A DNA stretch of 64,000 nucleotides, taken from Macrocybe gigantea (taxonomy: Eukaryota; Basidiomycota; Agaricomycetes; Agaricales; Callistosporiaceae). Positions 32,563 through 46,500 of this stretch are shown here, one piece after another. The DNA lies in contig SJRY01000138.1 in the NCBI GenBank assembly GCA_011319805.1, forward strand, positions 248,001 to 312,000, given 5' to 3'. The position numbers were made by a program, and so were the translations under genes. The notes under the pieces were generated by a model. That model saw only the letters and a program-made list of their open reading frames with translations. It ran no database searches and was not told where the DNA came from. Every line of letters begins with the position of its first letter. The stretch's first letter is position 1.

Positions 32563-35500
32563 ATGGTTCCTTTTCGGCCTGTTCTAATATTCACGATCCT
32601 CTCATGCATCCGTTCTGCTCTATCGGCACTTCCGAGCTCTTTCCCGCAGCAATATCCTGGTGAACCATCTGGCGATTTCAGTCCCGCATGGCAGAAATGC
32701 GAGTTGTTTTTCTTTATTTTTTTTAGCATCGTTTACGCTGATGTTGTTCACAGATTTCTTGGTTACTGATAAGCTGCCAAATGTAACATTTGATGTCGGT
32801 CGCACATATGCTGGCAATATACCCGTGCAACGACCAAACCATCCGAACGATACCTTATTTTTTGTCGGATTTGAAAAGACCAAGGGTTCCTTGACGGCAT
32901 CTACAAACGAACGTAGTAATGAGCCGTGGGGCATTTGGCTGAATGGAGGGTAAGGGATCGACGTAACATCGACCAGTTATCAGCGTTTATAACTTTCGTC
33001 ACCAGGCCAGGTTCCTCAAGCATGTATGGTTTATTCTTCGAGGTACGGCGGTTCGCATCTATATTTCTTCCCGACTGTTAACATTTTGAAGAACGGTCCG
33101 ATACGCATCGCCAGCGACTACAGTATCTCGCGGAACGAATATGCTTGGAATAATTTGGCAGATTATTTTTGGATCGACCAACCGGTGTAAGAATTCAAAC
33201 TATTCGTTCATTGACTACATATCTTAATTGCCACAGGGGTGTCGGATTCTCGACTGCTGATTCGGAAGGATATGGTGAGTTATGTACTTCTACATTTTTC
33301 CTAGACCTCGTGCCCATTTTGTATCTTTCAGTTCCAGACGAGGATCAAGTTGGCACAGACTTCGTGGGCATTTCACATCTGACTGGTATCTTCCTAGTCC
33401 TGATTGTTTTCTCAAAGGTGGGATTTCTGGCAAATCTCGTCAAAGTCTTTCCGAGCTTAGCGACCCGTCCCTTGTATCTTACTGGCGAAAGTTACGCTGG
33501 CGTTTATATCGTAAGCGATGAGTTTATACCGCTTATCCTTGTCTCTCACTGAACTACGCCGCTTACTTCCACAGCCATACATCCTAAGGGCATACTTCCA
33601 ACTTTCTAACCCACCTGTAAAAATTGCGAAGATTGCTATTGGAGATGGCTCAATCACCTCCGGTCAGGTCTTTGAGCTGTACCCGCTGTGAGCAAAGTAT
33701 CACAGATCGCCTTTGGTCTTCCTCACAGATTACCCATAATCAGCTTACTATTATCGAAACTTATCCTCAACTTATTGGTTATGACCCGGAAGTGTACAAA
33801 TATTTCAAGGAACAGTGAGCGTCTCATGTATCGCTGACCTGAAATTTCGCTCATTTCATTCAGGAGTGACCTATGCGGTTACAACATCAACCTGACATAC
33901 CCACAGAACGCAATTATACCCCCTGTACCTTTAGTCTTACCCTCACAGCGCGACATCCCTTTTGCCCTTCGCAACACTGTCTCGCATCGCTCATTTATGG
34001 CCGAACTTGCTCAGCGCCACTCTATGCAACGTCGATCTGTCGATGCTGGAGAACGAAAGAGAAATCAAGAGCATTGGAAAAGGGATCTAAGCGGACGAAC
34101 GAACGGCACCATCGATCCATGGGTATGTCCCTCCATTCATACTTGAATGGCCTCGGTTCACCCTTTATGTAGTATGGCTGTCTACTCCTCGACATGTTCA
34201 TCGATTACGCTATCAACTTTACATATCCGTGGAGTCAGCTTGGTCTTTCAATGTCTCGATCACAACTAACATTTAGACTTAGACTTGAGCCAGACGACGA
34301 ACACCTTCGGTTTTGACGTACGCTTCACTTCCCTCTTTCCAACTGTATGCGAATTTTGAGCATTCCCTCAGGTTTACGATGTCCAAGATGCTACGAATCC
34401 GCAACCACGTAGAGATGCTACCGTCTTCTTGAATGGTGCGATTCAATGTGATATTGTTTGGGCGTCGCTCCGTTGAAGTGCCTTTGCAGATCCACGCACT
34501 CGAAAAGCATTGCATGCTCCACAAAGCAAGGATTGGGCCCAAAGCTTTGACTTCGTGTTTGGCAATCCAGACGGAAACAGTGAGTTTTATGTTTCGCGTG
34601 CCGATATGCGCTGCGTACATCAGCTGATATAGTTCGCTATAGATGTTGACCCCAGTATGTCCTGGCGATGACAATCTAAGAACTATAGCTCACTGGCTCA
34701 CACCTTTCACTCTAGGCCCCGAGTAAGCTTAAAAGACGATTTCATGATGATTGTGAGTTACTGACGGAGGTGACTCCAGACCGATGACGTTCCTCACGGA
34801 AATCGCAACTAACGCAACGGGGCAAGGAGTGGGGATAGTGCTCTATTCAGGAAACAACGACGCACTCATTGCCCATCGTAGCACAGAAAGTGAGTGTCTT
34901 CTGTGTGTCGCAGGGAAAAAAATGCTAATGAAAATTGGACTTTCCTTGGTAGTTGCAATACAAGTAAGTTACTGTGCACCTTTATATAGTCCGAATAGGG
35001 CTCACGAGGTCTCAAGAATACGACATTTGGCGGAATCAAGGGTTTACCGTCAAGCCTTCGACTCCTTGGTTTGATGACACTGGCAAATTTGCAGGAATTA
35101 TTAGGCAGGAACGCAACTGGACATACGTTTTGTTCGATAGAGCATCGCATATGGTGCCTGCATCGAAACCTGCTGCTGTATGTGGCTTCCATAATGCTCT
35201 CGCTGTCGGCAATTAACGATGTCACGATTTAGGCTTTCACTTTCCTTCGGGAATTCGTCCTAGGCGGGAACATGACGGGACTTGTGACCAAAGGAAGCAA
35301 CAACAATGTGGTTGTCGTAGGCGGAATCAACTCGACATTGGAGCAAGATGTTCTACCAGGCGCCGACGAAATATTCTATGGTTCAGGCAGGATTGAATCG
35401 ACTTACGTATTTCCCTCTGCCACGCGAGCAGCGTGGAAGACCTTTATCCAAGTGGAGACGGCGAGGCCATCATCTGGTATGGTGGCGTCGGCTTCCAATG

Positions 35501-35574
35501 ACGCCACTGTGTGGTCGCCGCGATGGGCCTTCATCATTACGATAATACTTATGAAGTGCCTTCTGTTGTTATGA
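32563..35574 (+). CDS. S10 serine carboxypeptidase, twenty exons
   Basis: Twenty exons: 32563-32698, 32754-32949, 33006-33042, 33092-33186, 33237-33274, 33332-33363, 33418-33510, 33575-33687, 33744-33814, 33864-34122, 34173-34233, 34277-34317, 34372-34435, 34490-34579, 34643-34654, 34716-34722, 34780-34889, 34953-34963, 35017-35177, 35233-35574; about 656 residues. There is a signal peptide (VLIFTILSCIRSALSALP). Family motifs: WLNGGPGSSSMYGLFFENGP (oxyanion side), LTGESYAGVYIPY (nucleophile Ser), LYSGNNDALI (Asp) and FDRASHMVPASKP (His). Exons of 12, 7 and 11 nt are needed to build DPSPEPMTF and the segment before FGGI. Intron 1 is GC-AG (donor GCGAGT). One base seems missing at 33744 and another near 35036. 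A hydrophobic C-terminus (WAFIITIILMKCLLLL) suggests a membrane or GPI anchor. Role: secreted or cell-surface peptide trimming. Confidence 0.9.
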
Positions 35575-35799
35575 TCTTACGGCGCTGGGCTTCGGATGTT
35601 GTATTTATTTGTTTTGATCTGCCGTTTTCGGTTTGTAGTTCTAGCGCTATCGTTGCGCAATTTGAGCAACGCAGCCACTGAGGTCGAATGCCACATGCAC
35701 TGTACTAAGTCGACAGTGACTACTCCATAGAACCTGAGATGAAGAACCAAGACTGAAAAGACGCTGGTAGCGGCGGCCAAAAAAAAAAAACACTTGAAA

Positions 35800-35883
35800 G
35801 GGCCTGGCCGGGAATTGAACCCGGGACCTCCTCGAATATGACAATTGCCCTAACAAGGAATCATACTACTAGACCACCAGGCC
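35800..35883 (-). tRNA. tRNA-Pro (anticodon AGG) with 12-nt intron
   Basis: The reverse complement folds as tRNA-Pro(AGG). The acceptor is GGCCTGG/CCAGGCC, the T arm is the same as in the two copies near position 2,000, and the anticodon stem is CCTTG/CGAGG. The intron is 12 nt (CAATTGTCATAT) at the canonical position, and the mature length is 72 nt. The last acceptor-stem pair is G-C here instead of A-T, a compensated change that supports a functional gene. Confidence 0.92.
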
Positions 35884-35990
35884 AGCGACAACCTCTGCTT
35901 AAGTAAATATATAATTCGATTAACCCAGATTGGATGACGCGTCGGCTTGCGCGTCTCGGTACACAATCGTACCTACACTCCTTCACCTTG

Positions 35991-37636
<1,646 letters not shown>

Positions 37637-37785
37637 ACTTAATCGGTTTTCGCCATGTACCACTGTTATACCTCAATGTCACAACATTTATGACGCATCA
37701 CGACATCACCGCTTAGGCATACGAAACGAATTACATCCATGGATTAAATATTGTACAATACACCTCAAAACACCCCGATAAGTGA

Positions 37786-40700
37786 TTAGAATCGGAACAA
37801 ACCGCCTTTCTTTTTCTTCTTCTCCTCTTTCACAGATGGAGCTGTAGAGTTGACGGACGACGCGAAGGAGTTTGTGGGGGAGATACGAATGGCTTTATGC
37901 GAGGACTTGTCCTTCGGTGGAGCCAAAGCTGCGGGGGCTACACGCGGTGGAGGGTCCTTCGTGTAGTATTTTGCATCGTAAAACTCCTGGTATGGTCTTT
38001 GATGACCGTCTCTCAGGCCATTAGGGATCGCACGGGATCCAATACCTCCGAGGTCGAGGACTTTCAAATCGTCCACGAAATGACGCGGATTGATCGTATG
38101 TGTAGAACCTGGAAAAGATGTCAGCGTTCCCCCCAAAGATGAAAATTGCAAGATGCCTATACCGATAAAGATATCTTTGTTCAGCGAGTTGGAAAGCTGG
38201 TATATCTCTCTTATCTCGGAATACGTCATGCCACCAGCGATAAAGACAAGTACTCGCGGCCGATTTTCGACTGCGGCACTTCCTGGCTTCGGAGCTCGAT
38301 GCCACGATGGCTTTTGGCTTCGAAGCGATGTGGTCTGAGGTGGAGGAGATCGCAGGCTAACGGTAGGCGATGCGAGGGATGGTATATCCTTCACATAGGG
38401 GAAGAGGGTATTATCCAATTTTCCTGCAATGTGGTCCTGCAGCAAACTGTTAGAATCTCCCCCTACTCCCCGTAATCAATGTCTCGTGGGTACCTCGATA
38501 ACAGTCTTAAGTAAAGGTTTGAACCGTGAAAGCTCATATTCCTCCTCATTAGATGACTTCGGCTTTATCTTCTTCTTCGTATCCCGATCTGCGGGAGTCT
38601 GGGGGCCAGCCATGAGATCTCAACGGTCGATTACGCGGTTTCGATCTCAGGCACTTACCCTATTTATGCGAACGCCGAGGTGGACCAAAGAATTGACAGC
38701 GTCTTGCTCTGCCAAGGAGAGCCTTGCATGTTGATAAAGTCTTCGGCGATCTTCTTCTGGTACTCCCTCGCGGTGTTGGATGTACAAAGCTACAATTCGC
38801 ACCTTGTTCATGTTGCTGCAAAAGGGAACAATGATCAGACAAGCAGGAATACCGAATAGAATTGCTGGCCTGACATGATCTCCCGACTATCAAGAAGAGG
38901 AACCATTTCTTCAACCAAATGCTTGGGTGATCTCCCTTCAGCAGTTACTCCTGTTGCGCATATCTGGCAAAGTGTGGATGTAAGATATGCGAGTTGGTAT
39001 GGCAAAGTCAACCTACCTGCTCCACATTGGCCACTAGCGGCAACTTGTCCTTCTCAAATATACTCATGCACTCCTGTGCCATATTGAGATGCAACGAAAA
39101 CTGACAAGAGCGTTTGTGGGTAAAGTATACAGAAAGGCTGAGATATAGTTTACCTTCTCACGCTGCTCTTGATACTGTGGTAGGTTGGCGAGCATCTCTT
39201 TCATGTCGTTAAGACTCGCTGCTCCTTCGCTGCAAGAACCGTCATCATCAAGTTTGATGCAGCACACAAGCTTTTCATTCACCCTTTGAAAACCGCATTC
39301 TCCTCCAAAAATTTGTTGAAGTCAGCCATCAATTTATCGATAGCTTCACGCATATGCATATGTCGAACTTGCGTCCAAACGGTATCTGAATCACTGAGGG
39401 TTGCTGTCTTGTCCTCATATGCTCCAACGGAAGATTGGAACTTGTATCTAGGATCTTTTAAGTTTGATTATTCACTAACAAGGATGGACATACGTGTATT
39501 TAGTTCCATTCTCGATTGGAAGAAGGTCATTCGCCATTGCCTGATAAGTGAACTCGTGGATAAAAGGAGCCATCATGTCCATTGACCGGTCAGTTATGAT
39601 CAACGTCGCACGAGTCCGGAAAGGATCGGGTTTCTATCGTTCACCGTGAGTAGAAAGAAAATCTTGAAGAAAAAGCTTGGGCTTACAGCGAACTCGGATT
39701 CGCCTTTTTATACTCCTCCAGATTGCTCTGAACTCTGAACGCCAACAATTTCGTGGCATAATCGCCTTCGACTGACTCCCATGCTCGTGCTTCTGCGCCA
39801 CGGGCGAGGTTCGTACGCCATCTCGCGCTTGTCTCTGCAGGAGGAGGTGGGCGCGTTTGCGCGTTAGGCTTCAATGCGCCGAGAGGTTGATGATGAGGGG
39901 CGACGTAGTAGCGGATAAAAGGGAATTCATTCAATGTTATGCACAGATTGGAGATCTTCGCGGTGTATGGCAGATGCATGAGCTTCAGGACAGCGCAAGC
40001 GTGACGGGAGAACTTACGGTTTTACCAATGAAAACAATATCTTCCTCCACTCGCATGCGAGCCTCCCGAAACGCGTTCTCCCGTGGTGGGCTGTATAAAC
40101 TGAAGAATAAGGTCGGATCCTGGAGAGAAAAGGTTTGTGCTTCGATGGCTGTGTATCCAAGCATGCAAAGTAAGTTATGGAACAGCCTTGCGAAGACTGA
40201 ATACTCACTCCAGAAGTTCAAAAACAGCTCTTTGAGACTTCGAAGATGAGGTTCTGCTGGCGATGCTGTCAGTCGTTGGAACAACGACTCCTCCAGGCCT
40301 GTCCCGAGATCGTCAACAAATTCGAGGCGTGAAATAGACACGGAAATCCACCTTCGATGAAAAACAGATGTGCAGCAGCATATTGAGGCGTTGCGTTGGA
40401 GAAGTCTCTGATGATGCGATCGATATTCTGGTTCGTTGGCATCAATAAGTACATGGCTTCGAATCCAGGCTGAGGTTCGCGATGACTGTTAATGGATTCA
40501 ATGACTGGGAAAAAAGCCACGAAGGGGGTTCGTCAATGCTGTAGATATTCATTCGAACATGACGGGTCGTACGAGTAACATTTTCCTCAAGAATGTCGAA
40601 TTGCTTCAAGACGGAACCCAATAACTTCTGCGAGAACTCGTCTACGACCAGTATCTTCCATTTTCCCGGAGGATTCACTGATCGTATCGCTTCCAAGAAC

Positions 40701-40796
40701 TCTGCGCCAAGACGGAATCAACAGCCTGAACAAGCCATGCAACTCCAGCTACGCTCGCTACGCACTGGTTTGAACGATATTTATCAGAGACGACAT
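37786..40796 (-). CDS. SEC1: SEC1 exocytic SM protein
   Basis: Fifteen exons (40766-40796, 40573-40701, 40352-40504, 40209-40298, 40018-40148, 39687-39955, 39494-39633, 39283-39447, 39154-39229, 39017-39100, 38875-38963, 38659-38815, 38494-38598, 38163-38436, 37786-38108), about 738 residues. It starts MSSLINIVQTKFLEAIR and continues GKWKILVVDEFSQKLLGSVL. Further family segments are YLLMPTNQNIDRIIRDFSN, FPFIRYYVAPHHQP, ATLIITDRSMDMMAPFIHEF and VLVFIAGGMTYSEIREIYQL. SM proteins of this class bind the plasma-membrane syntaxin/SNARE complex and drive vesicle fusion at growth sites. The exon boundary 39687/39633 is one base short in frame (SSL to DPFRTRATL), another apparent indel. The 54-nt intron 38109-38162 is stop-free. 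The tail is basic and ends KKKKKGGLFRF. Confidence 0.93.
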
Positions 40797-41085
40797 AAAA
40801 TGATCAATGGATATTCAAAGGAGATCCAACGACAAGAATGGACTGCTCCACCTCGTGCAGTCCCGGAGATTGTAATTAAAGCAGCTGGTTCAAATTGGCG
40901 AGGATGGATATGGCGGTGTCAAAGCAACTTGACACCGCATTTGCTGGACAGCGGGTGCAGTGACGGCAATCTCCGGCCCAGGCAGCAAATGTAATTCTAC
41001 TACTATGCAAATCCTAAACAAGATATCGTTCTCAGTGTCATTCGTGTCAGCAAGAAGAAGATAAATACTGTATATAGACGAGAGA

Positions 41086-43025
41086 TCAGAGACTACTAAA
41101 TAGGATGGCGGTACCAATGCCTAGCATTAACGTAAAGAAAGAGACCGCATTGACAAGGGCATTGCTACTCCTTCCGACGTCCGTGACACCATCCCCATCG
41201 ATGTCATAAGCGCTGTGATTGCCGAACGGGAAGGTGGTGTTCGTTGTCGTCTCGAAGTATAGGTCGGCTGTGGGCATCTTCATGCATTGCCCGATGGGTT
41301 TCAGCTAGACTCGGGCTGAACATCACAATATTCAAGCAGAAAGGTCTGGACGCACGTTGAACGCAGGATTGTGAGTAAGAGCGGCGTTCAGAGTGTACCC
41401 AACCGCAAGGTCAACCGTGATTTCGTAAAGGTCATGTTGCAGAACAATGAACCTATGCATAGGTTAGTGTGGGGACTACACTCAGAATAGATCTCGCAAA
41501 CCCGGTGTCAATCGCTGTGGCGTTTGACAGGATGTTCTGGAACGTTGCAACTGAATCGGTTCCGGTGACCAGACCTCCTGCTACTCTCCAATCTACGAAG
41601 ACAATCAGCCATCATGGAAAAAGCAGTTTCAATGCAGAATGCACCATTTGTATCGAACTGGCCGCCGTCAGGGGTACGAGTCCAGATAATAGGCACCATA
41701 CCCATTGCCAGGGAAATTGCGCGGACGCGGTCATCTAGAAGACAGACGATGAACAGAAAAGGTACTGCGTTACAAATTACAACAAACCAATATCTCCGAA
41801 AGGCGGTCTCATAGTGGTAGGCGTAACGCCGAGCACGGTTCTGATCGCATGGCGAGTCCAGCCCAATTCAGCCACAACCTCTGCAGTGGACAATGAGGTC
41901 AGGTGCTACGGGCAAGATTGTTTAGATCCAAGTGTGAAGAAAGAAATGCAGGTGACGAATGTACCCTGTGAGACCATGTGTGAACACTGATTTCATGCCC
42001 TTTCATGTACTCCTCGAGAAGGATGTTGGGGCGCTCAATAACACGCGATCCGACGACGAAGAATGTGGCGCGGATGTTCTTCTCGTCGAGGAAGTTTAGC
42101 AGATTCCTGGATATGGTCAATAAAGAGGGATTGCATTGTACATTCAACTCAACGTACTGAGCTATATGCAAAGTCAGTAAGCCATTTTATGGACAATGTC
42201 GACGAACGCTTACTATAGGGAGCTGGTCCATCGTCGAAGCTACGAATTCATCAACATGAGATGTTGAACGTTACTTGGGATAAAGAGACCGCACCTGACA
42301 CCCCATGTGAGTTTGTCTGGGCAAGCAACGACATCTAATTTGCGGTGAGCCAAGGCGGTGATGGGACGGAAGCAAGAGCATACCAGTCGCGCGAGTGTGG
42401 CCACCACAGGTCCACCAGCCACGCTTGGCAGCGTCGGCAGCAGCGGCAGGGTCGCCAGCACACGAGCCGTCTGCAGTAGGTGGTATATCCGGAATATCAC
42501 GGCCTTCTAATTCCTTCATCCATTGGGTGACTTCATCCGAATCTATTAGCAAGTCGACGTTAAACCCTCCAATACTGCAGGAATCCTGGTGAACATGCCT
42601 GTAGGAGGAACTTTGTCCTGTGCCGGCCAATCAGCTGGGCTGAAGACGACTGTTTGCTCGATATGAAATGGCTGTCACTCTAGAAAGAAGGATTGCGTAC
42701 ATGGCTTAGGCAGAACGGGTGCTCCAGACACAGGTGGCGTAGCGCCTGGAGCGTAGCTCGCAGTCACAGTGAGGGGGGCTTTCGTCGCCATACCAAGTGT
42801 GATGCTGGCCAGAGGCGGAATGCCTGTTCCAGTGTCCAGAGGAGGCAAGCTACTCGCCGTTCCAGTTGGAGTTCCGCTCGCAGTAGATGAGGCGGAGGAT
42901 GGCTTCGAACTCTGAGTTGAGGCCTGTTGCCTTCTATGAAGCACATCGATATGTCTGTGCCGGGTGGCACCGACATTGGACGCGCCGATGAAGAGAAGAA
43001 ATGCTGTTAAAGCAGGGGTCCTCAT
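41086..43025 (-). CDS. Chitin deacetylase (CE4, GPI-type)
   Basis: Twelve exons (42701-43025, 42599-42649, 42384-42542, 42295-42334, 42214-42239, 42158-42161, 41965-42106, 41788-41905, 41645-41734, 41502-41592, 41356-41452, 41086-41304) give 453 residues with no frame conflict. Signal peptide and a Ser/Thr/Pro-rich linker come first, then the NodB domain: LTWGVSFDDGPAPYT (motif 1, catalytic Asp pair), HEISVHTWSH (motif 2, metal His), MRPPFGDIDDRV (motif 3), VPIIWTRTPDG and LQHDLYEITVDLAVG. The C-terminus is a GPI-like signal (SNALVNAVSFFTLMLGIGTA). It would convert cell-wall chitin to chitosan. Exon 6 is only 4 nt (CTCA, 42158-42161) and creates the TQ of PYTQNLLNF. The intron 42543-42598 starts GCATGT (GC-AG). 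Exon 1 could start 12 codons earlier, but the later Met gives the better signal peptide. Confidence 0.92.
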
Positions 43026-43546
43026 AATGATGGGGGTTGAAAACGAGCGGATGTTGCGCAAAGGCGCAGATAAGTCAGTTACCTAGTAAGAAGAAAGAGA
43101 AGAGTTAAGAGAAAACAAGCGAGGAGCGACCATATTCCGCCAAGCCAACAATTTCACTCACGTGTGAATGGTATCAAATTGATGGCCTTCAAACGCGCCC
43201 CTGGCTTAAAGACTTGTCCAGCCACGTCGTCGTCGTCCTCAAGAGCATTTTTGCTCCTTCTTGACGATGTTTCTGACGCGCGTTATCCGAAAAGGGGCTG
43301 ACACACGGCAAGTCTTGGTGACGACCGTCTTCCGTCACGTTCCGCTGTCAACCCAGGTCGAGTGCTATTTCGAGTTCCAAAGACGCCAGAACATTAATCA
43401 TATTTGAAGAACGATACAGATGCGAAGTAAGATAACTAGTGTATATAGCTACTACGAACATGACGAGTTAATAATGGCAACAACAAGCAAAACAGTGATG
43501 GAAGTGATACACGATGACGATTAAAAAAACAGTCAGGAGTGGAACT
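43026..43546. other. Intergenic between chitin deacetylase start and ROM2 end
   Basis: About 520 bp containing the chitin deacetylase promoter (minus strand) and the ROM2 3' region. A short GTCGTC repeat and A-rich stretches are present; nothing else is recognised. Confidence 0.35.
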
Positions 43547-46500
43547 TCACCGCGGTATAGACAACGTGGACGCGTTGTCTGACATGTATCTCTGAGGTCC
43601 TGCGGTCACCCGCAAGGCAAGTACACGGTCATCCGACACAATTAGAACTTCTTCCCTACCAATTCCTTGCGGATGACGCGGGGCGTACTGGTTGGGATAA
43701 TGCTGTGGATATCCAGGGCCGTACCCGCCATAGGCTGCCCCACGACTAGGCGACATGCCGCCGACCTGGGAGCCGGCATCAAGATTTGGGTACTCGTATC
43801 CTGCCTGGTAGGCAGGTTGGTAGGCTGGGCTAACAGCGTTCGTCACTGATGGCGGGGTATCGGCAAAGAGGAGGCGTAGGTTTGATCCCTGTATGACTTG
43901 CGACATGTATCCCGTTTCGATATGTCGAATTTCGACAAATGTAGGTTCGAAGGCAAGCACGTAAGGTTCATGCAAAGCTTGAGAAAGAACATTAGCATTA
44001 CTAGGATTGTGGCTGATTAGTTCACGTCGTCTTACCAAAACCTGTCGGATTCCCCTCCCAGTGCACCATGAACTCCTTCCTCGACCTTCGGCCGTTTTTG
44101 TTCACGTAGAAAGCAAATTCTGTGTATTGATTGTTAGGCGATGTCTGTGATCAGATCAAAAAACGCTTGCCATCATAGCATAATAGGAATTCGTTATGAA
44201 TGCGGTATATTGCCATAGGGCGCAGGTTTTCACGTTTTCTCACAAATTCAAGGGATTCGTCGCTAGGATCCAACAGTCCTTGGGTATCCAGACTTTCGAG
44301 GTCGACAATCTCAAATCCTCGCGAGCACCCGACACACATCTTCGTCTTCAGATAGTGTATTGAAGTAGATTCCACAGGAATGTAGAATTCCTACAGGGCG
44401 CGAAAGTTTCGGATTCCAAGTCTTATGAGGTTGAGCATCAACTTACTCGGAACAGTTTCAGGGTATCATTTCCACCTTGTAGGAGCTTCCTGAATGTAGG
44501 TTTACTGCGACCACGGACGTTCTGATCAATGGGCTCCAGCGTCTTGAACGTGCTGGAGAGTTGACTGGACTTGACGATGCAAACCAGTACTCTGCCAAGA
44601 CAGAATCCCGCCTTGAAGAAAGATGTGTGAGAGGAAATACGCTTGGCGCGTTTCAGCCCAGCCATTGGGTCGTTGGGATCCAATGCGTCGAGGGGGAAAG
44701 TGATAACTTGCCGCTCTGTTATGGAAGAAATTGACAGAAGCACCACCACAGAGACAGAATGTCGACTGACCGGAAAGGACGATGAGAAGCTGATAATCTT
44801 CCAAGACGTCGACCTGGACAACGTCCAGCAAAGCCAGCACTCGGGTAGGTTCCCTATGTGTTTCGAGGAGGTCTGATATGTAAACCCCATCATTCGTGCC
44901 GTAAACAACCTTTCGCCCTCCATCTTTTATTCGTTAGCGGATTCTCGTAGGCAGACGCGAATTATACTCACGAAACGGGGCCGCACAGTTGACTTTGTTG
45001 GGGCCGGAGAAGAAACCCTCACTTAGAATCACCGTATCAAAAATCAAACTCCTTTCACGCATAACTTGTTGCTGCTTGATGATGTTTTCGACCCATTTGC
45101 GTTGATTAAGAGCCGAATTGGCCCACAAGACTAGATTATAATACTTGCGACCAAGGTGCATAAAGTTGATCCAATGTTGACCCTTAGCTTCCGGTTTAAT
45201 GGTGATAGCGGAGGGTACAGGTGCACCTCGATCTCGGGAGAAGGAATTCCTCTTGACCAGAGCTTGACGGTTTTTATTCTGTTTCGAATTCTGATCTTCG
45301 GACGCAGAGATGAGCAGCAGCTCTAAGGGTATCGGCTACAAGTAGATTAGGCCAAATCCATGCCAAGTAATGGGACATACTTGTCTGTAGACTTTATAGT
45401 GCTCATGCTGTTTCGTTTTGACCAGCTTAGTGAAAAGGATGGCGTGGTCAAAGAGGTAAACTTGGATTTCCCCGTCACGTTTATTGAGAGCGCCCTTATA
45501 GATCATCTCACGACCTTCTTCTCGTAATCGCAGATCCTGTGGCTCTGTGTTCGAAACAACTGAAGGACAAAAAAGGTAGGAAAACATACGACTTCATCGC
45601 CGGGCTTGAAAACCAACTGCTGATCGAGCTGGAGCAAATTAAACCTGTTCTCGCTCTTTCCGGATTCAGCATTGACATTCCCCAGGAATTCACGGATCAT
45701 GGCAATGACTTGAGGTATAGCAGTCTTGTCAGGACTATCATCGGGCGTATGCTTGAGAACAGCTCCCAGTAGCAGTGGGTATCGTGCCAAACGTGTAGTT
45801 GGTTTCGTTAGATAAGCGTTCAATTCCAGTTTCCGAGACTCTGGCAAACGTTCTGTCGCCTGGGGCGCGTCGGGTGAGCGAAAAGAATTGATGGATCAAA
45901 GAAGTGAACACACACCTCTACAAATTGCGCGAACACTGGATTTGAGTTTTTCTCCTTCTCAAATTCATACTTCCCATACAACTGATGTGCGCCGTAGGCA
46001 ACGAAGGGGTTGAAATGAGGGACTATCTCTAGGAAAATATCGCCAATCCGCTCCACCACAGCATAAGATTTCTGCCTCTTATTCAATGCATCGCGTAATC
46101 GCGTATTGACGGCGATGATATCGTGAAGATTCCAGAAAACCTGTTCCAAGAAGTCACGTCTTCGCTCCTGGGGTATGACGTCCTCATCCTTTAGGCGCTT
46201 CATCCAGATCTACCGGGTTATGTGTAGATATAAAGGCGTCAAGAAAGGTGGAAGGTAAGCCGCTCACATCGCGTAGATATTCCATGTCCCGGACGAAGTC
46301 TCGTTCTGTGTAGATCACTTCGTTAATAGCCTCTTGTCGTTTTTTCTCCGTCTCGGAAACGCTGTTAACAATTTCCTGCGGCACAGAATGCACCCACAGT
46401 GTTCCAACTTCCTATCAAAGCGAAGCCTTCAGAACGATCAGACAAACCAATACGGAAAATACCCACCGGAACGTCACCCAAACTCTCCCTGCTTATCTGT

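Noticed and set aside
42672..42700. A 29-nt intron in the chitin deacetylase gene (acceptor GTGACAG)
   Set aside because: It is too short and leaves the frame wrong. The acceptor GCAAACAG at 42650 gives a normal 51-nt intron and correct phase, so no indel is needed there.
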